The position numbers and the translations under genes were made by a program. From CAZMHL01 sp045605445 (GTDB taxonomy: Bacteria > Bacillota > Clostridia > RGIG6154), in the NCBI GenBank assembly GCA_045605445.1, contig JAZUPZ010000047.1, positions 1 to 54,200 on the forward strand: a stretch of 54,200 bases of DNA. The letters run 5' to 3'. The notes beneath the pieces are model-generated. The model had not been told where the DNA came from, searched no databases, and worked only from the letters and a program-made list of their open reading frames with translations. Positions 23,719-32,370 of the stretch are shown piece by piece; position 1 is the first letter of the stretch; each line of letters opens with the position of its first letter.

Positions 23719-24069
23719 ATGGCAGATGCTATGGAACTTTTTTCAAATCTGTTAAAAAATAAAGACACCCTCGACAATCTGAAAAAAATGGTATCAGATG
23801 AGCCGGAAAAAGAACAGAGAAGTGCGTTGCCTGCATCAGAGGCTCCGGATTTATCGTTTCTTTCAGATTTGCTGGCAGGCAGTCCGGGAAATCTTGAAAT
23901 GATGAACAAAATGAAAAAAGCTTATGATGCTTATTCTGATGAAAAAGATCCGGGGATAAATCTTCTTAATGCGCTTGCACCATATCTAAGCAGTAAAAGA
24001 ACTGACAATCTCAGTAAAATTATGACTGCTGTTAAAGTTGGAAAAGCATTTAATCAGCTTGGAAGGTGA
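23719..24069 (+). CDS. Small protein of unknown function
   Basis: 116 residues, ATG with GGGAGG upstream. Amphipathic helices at the N-terminus (AMELFSNLLKNKDTLDNLKKM), a low-complexity acidic linker, then helices containing NLEMMNKMKKAYDAY and LLNALAPYLSSKRTDNLSKIMTAVKVG. The last part, in which a leucine-rich helix is followed by P-Y-L-S-x-K-R, recalls proteins encoded in similar small-gene runs of Oscillospirales, from memory and without a database check. No enzymatic motif. Confidence 0.75.
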   Translation: MADAMELFSNLLKNKDTLDNLKKMVSDEPEKEQRSALPASEAPDLSFLSDLLAGSPGNLEMMNKMKKAYDAYSDEKDPGINLLNALAPYLSSKRTDNLSKIMTAVKVGKAFNQLGR

Positions 24070-24073
24070 AGTT

Positions 24074-24355
24074 ATGGAAAGGAAATATTACAGACAGTAT
24101 GAACCTTATAAAAAAGTTGTGCCACGACAGGAGGATTTTCCTGTATTGGAGTTCAATGCGGAAACTCAGGCGGATAAAAGCAGCGGAGAAGAAAAGCGCA
24201 TAACAGGTGTAAAACAAAAAGGCTTTTTATCTGACATTAAAGTTGATGATATTCTTATTCTTGCTGTTCTTATAATGCTACTGTCGGAAAATGAAAAGGA
24301 TAGTGTTACAATATTGATTTTAGCTTTTTTATTTTTGTCGGAGTATATATTTTAG
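24074..24355 (+). CDS. Small tail-hydrophobic protein of unknown function
   Basis: 93 residues from ATG 24074, preceded by GGAAGGTGA at 24061-24069; an upstream in-frame ATG at 24038 lies inside the previous gene. The N-terminal part is polar with many Tyr, Pro and charged residues. The C-terminus has two short hydrophobic stretches, DDILILAVLIMLLSE and SVTILILAFLFLSEYIF, separated by NEKDS, and could form a membrane hairpin. The hydrophobic style matches the 26-residue ORF upstream. Last of the four-gene small-protein run. Confidence 0.75.
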   Translation: MERKYYRQYEPYKKVVPRQEDFPVLEFNAETQADKSSGEEKRITGVKQKGFLSDIKVDDILILAVLIMLLSENEKDSVTILILAFLFLSEYIF

Positions 24356-24384
24356 TTGATTTATTTTAAATATTAGGCTATAAT
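24356..24384 (+). promoter_or_regulatory. Promoter of manA
   Basis: TTGATT (24356-24361) and TATAAT (24379-24384), spacer 17 bp. Confidence 0.7.
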
Positions 24385-24411
24385 AAAAGAAAAACGAAAA
24401 GAGGAATATAA

Positions 24412-25464
24412 ATGATGTATCCGCTTAAAATGAGACCCGAGTTCAAAGAAGCAATATGGGGTGGAGAAAATTTAAAAAAAGTTTATCAGAAAGATATCCC
24501 GGGAAATAAAACCGCAGAAAGCTGGGAGGTTGCCTGCCATAAAAACGGCAACTCTATTGTTGCAAACGGTGAGTTTAAGGGATTAACGCTTTCGGAGGTT
24601 ATAGAAAAACACGGACATGAGATAATGGGCACTTACTATTGTGACGGCGTGAAATTTCCATTGCTGTTTAAACTACTTGATGCAAACGACAAGCTTTCTG
24701 TTCAGGTTCATCCTGATGACGAGTTTGCTGATAAGAATGAAAACGGCGAACTTGGTAAAACGGAAATGTGGTATGTTTTAAAGGCTGACGAAGGAGCAAA
24801 ACTCGTATTTGGATTCAATCCCGGAGTTACGGAGAAAATGTATAAAAATGCCATAAACGACGGAACTTTGGAAAGTCTCCTTAATTATGTTGATGTTAAA
24901 GAAGGAGATGTCTTCTTTATTAAATCCAGAACTGTTCATGCAATAGGTGGAGGCATAATGATTGCAGAAATGCAGCAGAGCTCAGACACAACATATCGTG
25001 TATATGACTACAACCGTGTTGGAGCAGACGGCAAAAAAAGAGAACTTCACGTTGAAAAAGCGGTGGCTGTATCTGATCTTGACTGTGTGACCGGTAAGGA
25101 AAAATCAACGGGAGTAAAAATTAAAGCAGGAAATAATGAAATTACATATTCTGTAAGTTGTGAATATTTTTCAATGGATATTATGGACATTACCGATAAA
25201 ATTGAAATTGCAACTGAAGACAGCGTGAACATAGTTTTTATAGCTGACGGTGAAGGGGAAATAGAATACAAAGGCGGCTATGAGTCTTTTAAAACCGGAG
25301 ACACTTTTGTTATTCCGGCGTCGCTTGGTGAATATTCAATTAACGGTAAAAGTAAGGTTCTTAATTTTTACTCAGAAGATAATACAGAAAAATATCAGAT
25401 GCTCGTTCAACTTGGATTTTCAGACGAAGAAATTGAAAATGTAGGCGGAATTAAAAAAGCTTAA
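24412..25464 (+). CDS. manA: Mannose-6-phosphate isomerase, class I
   Basis: 350 residues, a cupin-fold zinc enzyme interconverting mannose-6-phosphate and fructose-6-phosphate. Family motifs: ESWEVACH, the zinc ligands in LSVQVHPDD and GKTEMWYVL, FFIKSRTVHAIGGG, and YRVYDYNR near the active site, followed by a C-terminal cupin half. GAGGA at 24401-24405, 6 bp before ATG 24412. Its own promoter and terminator make it monocistronic. It could supply mannose-derived sugars for the exopolysaccharide, but the two loci are 12 kb apart. Confidence 0.95.
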   Translation: MMYPLKMRPEFKEAIWGGENLKKVYQKDIPGNKTAESWEVACHKNGNSIVANGEFKGLTLSEVIEKHGHEIMGTYYCDGVKFPLLFKLLDANDKLSVQVHPDDEFADKNENGELGKTEMWYVLKADEGAKLVFGFNPGVTEKMYKNAINDGTLESLLNYVDVKEGDVFFIKSRTVHAIGGGIMIAEMQQSSDTTYRVYDYNRVGADGKKRELHVEKAVAVSDLDCVTGKEKSTGVKIKAGNNEITYSVSCEYFSMDIMDITDKIEIATEDSVNIVFIADGEGEIEYKGGYESFKTGDTFVIPASLGEYSINGKSKVLNFYSEDNTEKYQMLVQLGFSDEEIENVGGIKKA

Positions 25465-25469
25465 TATAA

Positions 25470-25512
25470 AAAAATAACCTGAATGAATTTTTCATTTCAG
25501 GTTATTTTTTTT
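25470..25512 (+). terminator. Terminator of manA
   Basis: AATAACCTGAATGAA pairs with TTCATTTCAGGTTATT, with a one-base bulge, then a run of T. A/T symmetry makes it potentially bidirectional. Confidence 0.85.
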
Positions 25513-25601
25513 GAAAATCACTTTATTTTTTCTGATGTTTGTTGTATAATAATCTGATAAGAAGAAAAACTCTAATGACCTGAGTGACGGAGGTAAAATC
25601 A

Positions 25602-26021
25602 ATGGGAAGAAAAGAAGCAAGAGAAGCGGCATTTATGGTTCTGTATCAGACGGATATACAAAAATGTCCCGTTTCAGAAATATTGGAAATGTACTACAGG
25701 GAAAATACTGTAAATGACAGTGATAAAGAATATATAAACGATGTAGCTGAAGGTGTTTTTGGTAATCTTGAGGTTATCGATGAAAAAATTTCCAAAGGTC
25801 TTAAAAGCTGGACTTTGAACAGAATTTCTAAGGTTGATAAAGCTGTTTTAAGACTTGCAGTGTATGAATTGTTTTTCAGGGATGATATTCCTGAACACGT
25901 TTCCATATATGAGGCTGTTGAACTTGTGAAAAAATTCGACAGTCAGAAATCCGGAGGCTTTGCTAACGGTATTTTAAGAGGAATATTGAGGAATAACGAA
26001 AAGGAGAATAATTGTGACTGA
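25602..26021 (+). CDS. nusB: Transcription antitermination factor NusB
   Basis: 139 residues. ATG 25602 is preferred because GGAGG at 25589-25593 precedes it; an in-frame GTG at 25584 lies upstream of that site. All-helical NusB fold opening GRKEAREAAFMVLYQTD, with the conserved WTLNRISKVDKAVLRLAVYELFF and EAVELVKKFDSQKSGGFANGILRGI. Binds NusE and boxA RNA to promote rRNA antitermination. The stop overlaps xseA by 8 bp, giving the nusB-xseA-xseB-ispA order common in Clostridia. Confidence 0.95.
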   Translation: MGRKEAREAAFMVLYQTDIQKCPVSEILEMYYRENTVNDSDKEYINDVAEGVFGNLEVIDEKISKGLKSWTLNRISKVDKAVLRLAVYELFFRDDIPEHVSIYEAVELVKKFDSQKSGGFANGILRGILRNNEKENNCD

Positions 26022-27216
26022 TAGTGTACTTACTGTTTCACAATTAAATCTTTATATAAAAAGCCTGCTCGATTTTGACGAATTTATGAGTAATGTATGG
26101 GTTATGGGAGAAGTTTCAAATTTCAAACACCATTCTTCCGGACATATGTACCTTACTTTGAAAGATGAGTCAGCTTCGTTAAAAGCTGTTATGTTCAAAT
26201 CAAGCGCTCAGCTTGTGAAATTCAATCCTGAAAACGGAATGAAGGTTCTTGTTCACGGAAGAGTTTCTGTTTATGAAAGAGAAGGGCAGTATCAGTTGTA
26301 TATTGATGAAATGCAACCTTATGGTGCCGGTGCGCTTTATCTGGCGTTTGAACAATTAAAAGCTAAACTTTACCGCGAAGGGTTGTTCGATGAATCGCAC
26401 AAAAAGCAAATTCCTGCATATCCTGAAAAAATTGCAGTAGTTACATCTTCAAAAGGTGCAGCGGTTCATGATATTATAAACGTTATCAGCAGAAGATATA
26501 ATATGTGTGATATTCTTATATGTCCTGTGCCTGTTCAGGGGGAGGGGGCAGCTCCTTGCATTGCCGGTGCCATTGAATATGTTAATCTTAAAACAGATGT
26601 CGACCTTATAATTGTTGGCAGAGGCGGGGGTTCTGCGGAGGATTTACAGTGCTTTAATGAAGAGGTTGTGGCAAGAGCAATTTACGATTCAAAAATTCCG
26701 GTTATTTCAGCAGTAGGTCATGAAACCGATTATACAATATCAGATTTTGTTGCTGATGTCAGAGCAGCAACTCCCAGCGTTGCAGCTGAACTTGCTACTC
26801 CTTCAGTATTTGAATTAAAGAACTATTTTAATTTTTTGAAAACCGGACTGAATAACGGGATTGAAAAAATAATTGACAGTAAAACACAAGAATTTGAGAA
26901 TATAAAAGAATTAGATATTGCTCAGATTATGAAAAACTTTACAGAGCAAAATGAACAGTATGTTTGTGATCTTGCTGATAGATTGCGACAACTTTTGGAG
27001 AAAATTGTTGAGAATAAGCACGCTGATTTTACAAATGAAGTTGAAAAGTTAAAAATATTGAACCCTCTGAATATGATTTCAAAAGGATACAGTGTTGTAA
27101 AAAAAGAGGGAGTTGTCGTTAAAAGTATTGAAGATGTTTCTGTTTCGGACAAGCTTGAAATAAAAGTTTCGGACGGAATAATAACAGCAGATGTACTTGG
27201 TAAGGAGAAAAAATAA
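26014..27216 (+). CDS. xseA: Exodeoxyribonuclease VII large subunit
   Basis: 400 residues from GTG 26014 with AAGGAG upstream. N-terminal OB fold (VWVMGEVSNFKHHSSGHMYLTLKD), catalytic region IAVVTSSKGAAVHDIINVISRR, GRGGGSAEDLQCFNEE and SAVGHETDYTISDFVADVRAATPS, then a coiled-coil region and a C-terminal domain containing LNPLNMISKGYSVV. Together with the small subunit XseB it degrades single-stranded DNA. Its stop overlaps the xseB start by one base. Confidence 0.96.
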   Translation: MTDSVLTVSQLNLYIKSLLDFDEFMSNVWVMGEVSNFKHHSSGHMYLTLKDESASLKAVMFKSSAQLVKFNPENGMKVLVHGRVSVYEREGQYQLYIDEMQPYGAGALYLAFEQLKAKLYREGLFDESHKKQIPAYPEKIAVVTSSKGAAVHDIINVISRRYNMCDILICPVPVQGEGAAPCIAGAIEYVNLKTDVDLIIVGRGGGSAEDLQCFNEEVVARAIYDSKIPVISAVGHETDYTISDFVADVRAATPSVAAELATPSVFELKNYFNFLKTGLNNGIEKIIDSKTQEFENIKELDIAQIMKNFTEQNEQYVCDLADRLRQLLEKIVENKHADFTNEVEKLKILNPLNMISKGYSVVKKEGVVVKSIEDVSVSDKLEIKVSDGIITADVLGKEKK

Positions 27217-27446
27217 TGGCTAAGAAAGTAACCTTTGAAGAAACATTGGCAGAGCTTGAAAGCATAGTGGAAAAACTTGAAAATTCCGATGCGGGGTTAG
27301 AAGAGGCAGTGAAACTTTATGAAAAAGGAATTAAGCTTTCAGCAACTTGTGACAAAATGCTTAATGATGCAAAAATGAAAATTACTATTCTTTCGTCCGG
27401 AGAGAACGGAGTAAAGGAAGTTGAAACAGATTATGGTGAATTTTGA
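27216..27446 (+). CDS. xseB: Exodeoxyribonuclease VII small subunit
   Basis: 76 residues, helical hairpin typical of XseB: TFEETLAELESIVEKLENSD and GLEEAVKLYEKGIKLSATCDKML. Binds along the coiled coil of XseA. Starts at the last base of the xseA stop (TAATG), and its 3' end overlaps the start of the prenyl synthase gene. Confidence 0.94.
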   Translation: MAKKVTFEETLAELESIVEKLENSDAGLEEAVKLYEKGIKLSATCDKMLNDAKMKITILSSGENGVKEVETDYGEF

Positions 27447-28308
27447 TTCTAAATATAAAAGTTATCTTTTGTCTTTTGAAGAAGAACTAAAAAAATATAC
27501 AATTGATTACAATGGATTACAGAAAAAACTTTTTGATTCGATAAATTATAGCCTTCTTGCATCCGGTAAAAGACTCAGACCTGTGATGCTTTTGTCTGCC
27601 TGTGAAATGGCGGGAGGAAAGGCAAATGATGCAATGCCTTTTGCAATAGGCCTTGAAATGATTCATTGCAGTTCTCTTATTCACGATGATCTTCCTGCTA
27701 TGGATGATGATGATCTGAGAAGAGGGAAGCCAACCAATCATAAGGTGTATGGTGAAGCTACTGCAATTCTTGCAGGGGATACACTTCTGGTAAGACCTTT
27801 TGAAATTATGGCGTCCAATGTAAAAAAAACTGAACAGGTCAAAGCAATTTCTGTAATAGCTAAAGCAGCAGGAGCAGAAGGTATGATGGGTGGTCAGCAG
27901 ATAGATCTTGATAATGAAAACGGACAACCCGGGGAAGAAATTATAATTACGCTAAACAAACTGAAAACCGGAGCACTGTTTAAGGCGGCTGTAGTAGCAG
28001 GAGTCACAGTTGCCGGAGGCAATGAGGAAGAAATCAGGGCTGCGGAAATATACGGCGATAATTTTGGAATTGCATTTCAATTGGTTGATGACCTTATTGA
28101 TAATGATCCGACTGTTGATACCGGCAAAACAAAAGGAAGCGATATTAACAGTAACAAGAGCACTTATCTTGCTGTTTACGGCAGAGAAAAATGTCTGGAG
28201 TTAATCGGAGCGTGTTCAAAAAAAGCATCCGAAGCCCTTGAAATTTTCGGAGAAAAGGGAAAATTTCTGAAAGATATGTTAGAGTTCATAACAAGCAAAC
28301 TTAAATAA
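27433..28308 (+). CDS. ispA: Farnesyl/geranyl diphosphate synthase (IspA type)
   Basis: 291 residues from ATG 27433; TTG 27421 is an alternative but sits directly on the AAGGAAG site. First Asp-rich motif HDDLPAMDDDDLRRGKPTNH, with the two-residue insertion of bacterial FPP synthases; second motif FQLVDDLIDND. GQQIDLD and the LKTGALF region are also present. Condenses IPP with DMAPP/GPP to make farnesyl diphosphate for undecaprenyl phosphate. In many relatives dxs follows; here a terminator-like hairpin and a DUF523 gene follow instead. Confidence 0.93.
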   Translation: MVNFDSKYKSYLLSFEEELKKYTIDYNGLQKKLFDSINYSLLASGKRLRPVMLLSACEMAGGKANDAMPFAIGLEMIHCSSLIHDDLPAMDDDDLRRGKPTNHKVYGEATAILAGDTLLVRPFEIMASNVKKTEQVKAISVIAKAAGAEGMMGGQQIDLDNENGQPGEEIIITLNKLKTGALFKAAVVAGVTVAGGNEEEIRAAEIYGDNFGIAFQLVDDLIDNDPTVDTGKTKGSDINSNKSTYLAVYGREKCLELIGACSKKASEALEIFGEKGKFLKDMLEFITSKLK

Positions 28309-28333
28309 GCACCTTTACAGAGGTGCTTATTTT
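28303..28333 (+). terminator. Hairpin after ispA, probable weak terminator
   Basis: AATAAGCACCT (28304-28314) pairs with AGGTGCTTATT (28321-28331), loop TTACAG. Only about four T follow, so read-through into the DUF523 gene is likely. Confidence 0.6.
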
Positions 28334-28347
28334 AAAGAGGTGTTGAT

Positions 28348-28767
28348 ATGGTGTTGGTAAGTAAATGCTTGCTTGGCGAAAATTGCAAGTATAATGGCGG
28401 AAACAATTACAATAAAAAGATTGTCGAATATTTAGAAGACAAAGAATACATAAGTATTTGTCCCGAGTGTTTGGGAGGGTTACCTGTTCCAAGAGACCCC
28501 AGTGAAATAAACCCTTCAAACGGCAAAGTGTTTTCCTCTGAAGGTAAAGACGTTACTGAAAATTTTATAATCGGTGCAGAAAAAGCACTTGAGATTGCCA
28601 AAAAGAACAATGCGAAATTGGCAATATTGAAACAGTCAAGTCCAAGTTGCGGGTTTGGCACGGTTTATGACGGGTCTTTTTCAGGAAATAAAATTTCAGG
28701 TATGGGAAAAACTGCACAGCTGCTTTTTGAAAATGGAGTTAAAATTATTACAGAAAAAGACATATAG
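28348..28767 (+). CDS. DUF523 family protein
   Basis: 139 residues. Family signatures are clear: VSKCLLGENCKYNGG, ICPECLGGLPVPRDPSEI and LAILKQSSPSCGFGTVYDGSF, with conserved cysteines likely to bind metal or an iron-sulfur cluster. The biochemical role is not settled. AGAGGTG lies 6 bp upstream of ATG 28348. It probably shares read-through transcription with the nusB-ispA unit; SpoIID downstream has its own promoter. Confidence 0.9.
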   Translation: MVLVSKCLLGENCKYNGGNNYNKKIVEYLEDKEYISICPECLGGLPVPRDPSEINPSNGKVFSSEGKDVTENFIIGAEKALEIAKKNNAKLAILKQSSPSCGFGTVYDGSFSGNKISGMGKTAQLLFENGVKIITEKDI

Positions 28768-28796
28768 TTGCATAATTTTTGCTCTTTTGATATAAT
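28768..28796 (+). promoter_or_regulatory. Promoter of the spoIID-like / queA / tgt unit
   Basis: TTGCAT (28768-28773) and TATAAT (28791-28796), spacer 17 bp. Confidence 0.65.
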
Positions 28797-28831
28797 GATA
28801 ATAACACAATGTGTTGAATTGAGGTGAAATG

Positions 28832-30115
28832 ATGAAAAACGCATACAGATGTTTAATAATTACGTTGATTTTGTCGCTTTTGTTTATTTACCCTGCAGAG
28901 GCTGATATAAACATACCAACAGATATCCGCATCGGACTTTATTATGGCTCTACTGCACGAAGTGAAGTGATTATTTCCGGTACAAGCGATGTTATCTGCG
29001 GGACAACAGACGGCGCTGTTCAGGCATTGGAATTCAATATAACTCCAACTGAAACCGGATTCAAAATCGGGGAATACAAGGAAGTACAGAGTCAGATTGA
29101 GCTTTATCCTACCGAAGGTTATATTTCGGTAAATAAAAAACCTTACAGAGGATATATCAGGCTTATAAATTCGGGGAATAGAATTACTGTAATAAATGTT
29201 GTTAACCTTGAAGAATATCTTTATGGTGTTTTACCTCATGAAATGTCAACGGGATGGCCGATAGAAGCTTTGAAAAGTCAGGCGATTTGTGCCCGTACAT
29301 ATTCAGCAAGCAATATGGGTAGGTTTGAAAGCTATGGATTTGACCTTACTGACAATACCTTGTCGCAGGTTTACGGGGGTGTGTCATCGGAAAAAGAAGA
29401 TTGTACCCGGGCGGTTGATGAAACTAAAGGTATGGTTGTTACATACAACGGTAAAATTGCAAGTACCTTTTATTTTGCAACAAGTTCAGGAACTACTCTG
29501 GATGTGAAGGATGTGTGGGGGTCAAGCGGTTACCCTTATCTGGTCAGTGTTGATGATTCGCTTCAATCAGAAGTTATAAAAAATAACGGCCCCTGGAAAG
29601 TTACTTTTACAAAAGAGGAAATTAACAACCTTATATCCAGAAAAGGTCTGGGTATCGGGGAAATCAAAGATATCAGTGCTGAGTATAATGAGCAGGGCGC
29701 TGTTATGAAACTGATCCTGACAGGTTCAGAGGGAACAAAAGTATACCAGAGGGAGGCTGCCCGTACATTTTTCGGAGTCAGAAGCCAGGTGTTTACAATT
29801 GTGAAAAATTCAGATTCTGCAGGGTCTTTTTGTTCTTTGGGAGCGGGCGGATTTAATAGCATTGGTGCTGATACCGCTGTTTTATCTGCAGAAGGCACCT
29901 CAACTGTAGGATCAATGAAAGTTTTAACTGCAAATGGCATAGAATTTATTGAGCCTTCGGCAAGCTTTGATTCAATAACATTAAACGGCTACGGTAACGG
30001 ACACGGTATAGGAATGAGCCAGAACGGTGCTAAAGCAATGGCCAATGCAGGATATACCTATGATAAAATTATTACTCACTATTTTACGGGAGTAGATATA
30101 ACATCAGTATACTGA
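28832..30115 (+). CDS. SpoIID/LytB-domain protein (secreted)
   Basis: 427 residues; ATG 28832 suits GAGGTG (28821-28826) better than the adjacent ATG 28829. N-terminal signal peptide (RCLIITLILSLLFIYPAEA). SpoIID hallmark regions: VVNLEEYLYGVLPHEMS, GWPIEALKSQAICARTYS, a TKGMVVTYNGKIASTFYFA stretch, and the C-terminal GYGNGHGIGMSQNGAKAMA. SpoIID is a lytic transglycosylase acting on peptidoglycan during engulfment; LytB-type relatives occur in vegetative cells. It leads the queA-tgt pair with 9-bp spacing, an arrangement not obviously tied to its role. Confidence 0.9.
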   Translation: MKNAYRCLIITLILSLLFIYPAEADINIPTDIRIGLYYGSTARSEVIISGTSDVICGTTDGAVQALEFNITPTETGFKIGEYKEVQSQIELYPTEGYISVNKKPYRGYIRLINSGNRITVINVVNLEEYLYGVLPHEMSTGWPIEALKSQAICARTYSASNMGRFESYGFDLTDNTLSQVYGGVSSEKEDCTRAVDETKGMVVTYNGKIASTFYFATSSGTTLDVKDVWGSSGYPYLVSVDDSLQSEVIKNNGPWKVTFTKEEINNLISRKGLGIGEIKDISAEYNEQGAVMKLILTGSEGTKVYQREAARTFFGVRSQVFTIVKNSDSAGSFCSLGAGGFNSIGADTAVLSAEGTSTVGSMKVLTANGIEFIEPSASFDSITLNGYGNGHGIGMSQNGAKAMANAGYTYDKIITHYFTGVDITSVY

Positions 30116-30124
30116 GGAGAAAGA

Positions 30125-31159
30125 ATGGAAGGACTTAAATTAAATGATTATTATTACGATCTGCCGAAAGAACTAATTGCTCAAAAACCCCTTGAAGACA
30201 GAAGCTCTTCAAGACTGATGGTGATCGACAGAAAAGATAAAAGCACAGAACATAAACATTTTTTTGATATAATTGACTATATCAATGAAAATGACTGTCT
30301 TGTTTTAAATGACACCAAAGTAATTCCTGCAAGATTACTTGGGATAAAAGAAAATACCGGAGCTCATGCGGAGGTTTTCCTTCTTAAAAGAATAGATGAT
30401 AAGCGATGGGAGACTCTGGTTAAACCGGGGAAGAGACTTAAAAACGGAGCAAAAGTTGTTTTCGGAAACGGAGAACTTAAAGCGGAAATCAAGGAAACTC
30501 TGGAAGACGGGCTCAGATTAGTTGAATTTGAATATGAAGGAATATTCGAAGAAATTCTTGACCGTCTTGGACAAATGCCTCTCCCTCCTTATATAACAGA
30601 GAAGCTTGAAGATAAAAACAGGTATCAGACTGTATATGCTAAAAACACCGGTTCTGCCGCAGCACCTACTGCCGGACTTCATTTTACCGATGAACTTATT
30701 GAAAAACTCAAAGCCAAAGGTGTAAAATTTGCTTATGTTACCCTCCATGTTGGGTTGGGCACATTCAGACCTGTTAAAGTTGAAAATGTTAAAGAACACA
30801 AGATGCATTCAGAATTTTACAGAATAGAGAAGGAAGCTTGCGACATAATTAACAATACCAAAAAGTCGGGAGGCAGAGTAATTTCTGTTGGAACAACATC
30901 AACAAGAACTCTTGAATCTGCTGCAGATGAAAACGGGCTTATTTCTCCGCAAAGCGGTAATACCGAGATTTTTATATATCCTGGGTATAAATTTAAAACC
31001 GTAGACGCACTTATAACTAATTTCCATTTGCCCGAATCAACATTGCTTATGCTTGTAAGCGCTCTTTATGACAGAAAAGAAATTTTAAAAGCATATGAAA
31101 CGGCGGTTGAAGAAAAATACCGTTTCTTCTCATTTGGAGATGCTATGTTTATTAAATAG
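30125..31159 (+). CDS. queA: S-adenosylmethionine:tRNA ribosyltransferase-isomerase QueA
   Basis: 344 residues, normal family length. Motifs: DYYYDLPKELIAQKPLEDRSSSRLMV, LNDTKVIPARLLG, MPLPPYI, and YAKNTGSAAAPTAGLHFT with HVGLGTFRPV. Transfers ribosyl from SAM to make epoxyqueuosine in tRNA. AGGAGA ribosome-binding site, 9 bp after the SpoIID stop and 9 bp before tgt, so they form an operon. Confidence 0.97.
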   Translation: MEGLKLNDYYYDLPKELIAQKPLEDRSSSRLMVIDRKDKSTEHKHFFDIIDYINENDCLVLNDTKVIPARLLGIKENTGAHAEVFLLKRIDDKRWETLVKPGKRLKNGAKVVFGNGELKAEIKETLEDGLRLVEFEYEGIFEEILDRLGQMPLPPYITEKLEDKNRYQTVYAKNTGSAAAPTAGLHFTDELIEKLKAKGVKFAYVTLHVGLGTFRPVKVENVKEHKMHSEFYRIEKEACDIINNTKKSGGRVISVGTTSTRTLESAADENGLISPQSGNTEIFIYPGYKFKTVDALITNFHLPESTLLMLVSALYDRKEILKAYETAVEEKYRFFSFGDAMFIK

Positions 31160-31168
31160 GAGTACAAA

Positions 31169-32299
31169 ATGTATAAATTACTTAAGCAGGAAAAAGCTGC
31201 AAGACGCGGAACTTTTGAAACAATTCACGGAACGATTCAGACCCCGGTGTTTATGAATGTAGGTACAATAGCCGCAATTAAAGGCGGACTTTCAACAGTG
31301 GATCTTGAAAACATCGGTTGTCAGGTGGAACTTTCCAATACTTATCACCTTCATCTTCGTCCGGGAGATGAGGTAGTAAGAGATATGGGTGGACTACATA
31401 AATTTATGAACTGGTCGAAACCTATATTAACAGACAGTGGTGGATTTCAGGTTTTCTCCCTTGCGAAAATAAGAGATATAAACGAGGAAGGCGTAAAATT
31501 TTCTTCTCACATAGATGGAAGAAAGATTTTTATGTCACCCGAAACCAGTATGCAAATTCAGTCAAATTTGGGTTCAACAATTGCAATGGCGTTTGATGAA
31601 TGTGTTGAAAACCCTGCAACTTATGAATATACAAAAGCATCGGTTAAAAGAACTGAAAACTGGCTTGAACGATGTAAAACCGAAATGGACAGACTTAACA
31701 GCCTGGAAAATACTGTTAACAAAAAACAGATGCTCTGGGGAATAAATCAGGGGAGTATATACAAAGATCTCAGAGTGGAAAATATGAAACGAATTTCGGA
31801 ACTTGATCTTCCGGGATATGCTATAGGCGGTCTTGCGGTCGGAGAAACAGCAGAAGAAATGTATGAAATTATTGAAGCTGTTGAGCCGCATATGCCCAAA
31901 GACAAACCAAGATATCTTATGGGAGTTGGTACTCCGGTAAATATTCTTGAAGCAGTAAGGCGTGGGGTAGACTTTTTTGACTGCGTTATGCCGAGCAGAA
32001 ATGCAAGACATGGTCATATATTTACTTCCCGGGGAATAATAAATATAAAAAATGAAAAATACACCAGAGACGAAAGACCTCTTGATCCTGCCTGCGACTG
32101 TGAAGCATGCAGAAATTACTCAAGAGCATATATAAGACATTTGTTTAAAGCAAATGAAATGCTTGCTTTGAGGCTTAGTGTTATTCACAATCTGAGATTT
32201 TACAATAATCTTATGGAGCGTATAAGAGAAGCTCTTGATAAAGGCGAATTTGAATCTTTCTATAAAGAAAACGTAGAATTATTGGCATCCAGACTTTGA
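31169..32299 (+). CDS. tgt: Queuine tRNA-ribosyltransferase
   Basis: 376 residues. Catalytic aspartates in LTDSGGFQVFSL and in the FDCVMPSRNARHGH region. Zinc site CDCEACRNYSRAYIRHLF (CxCxxC...H). Exchanges guanine 34 for preQ1 in tRNAs for Asp, Asn, His and Tyr. Co-transcribed with queA, which acts on its product. No yajC or secDF follows, unlike in many other genomes. Confidence 0.97.
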   Translation: MYKLLKQEKAARRGTFETIHGTIQTPVFMNVGTIAAIKGGLSTVDLENIGCQVELSNTYHLHLRPGDEVVRDMGGLHKFMNWSKPILTDSGGFQVFSLAKIRDINEEGVKFSSHIDGRKIFMSPETSMQIQSNLGSTIAMAFDECVENPATYEYTKASVKRTENWLERCKTEMDRLNSLENTVNKKQMLWGINQGSIYKDLRVENMKRISELDLPGYAIGGLAVGETAEEMYEIIEAVEPHMPKDKPRYLMGVGTPVNILEAVRRGVDFFDCVMPSRNARHGHIFTSRGIINIKNEKYTRDERPLDPACDCEACRNYSRAYIRHLFKANEMLALRLSVIHNLRFYNNLMERIREALDKGEFESFYKENVELLASRL

Positions 32300-32305
32300 T
32301 TTTTA

Positions 32306-32334
32306 TTGACAATGCATAATTAAAGTGTTACAAT
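32306..32334 (+). promoter_or_regulatory. Promoter of the asd-dapA-dapB operon
   Basis: TTGACA (32306-32311) and TACAAT (32329-32334), spacer 17 bp. The leader to asd is short, so a lysine riboswitch is not present here. Confidence 0.7.
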
Positions 32335-32370
32335 TAACAGATAAAATTAAGATGGAAAAGAGGAATAGAA

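Noticed and set aside
32335..32370. Lysine riboswitch before asd-dapA-dapB
   Set aside because: Only about 35 bases lie between the -10 box and the start codon, far too short for that riboswitch.
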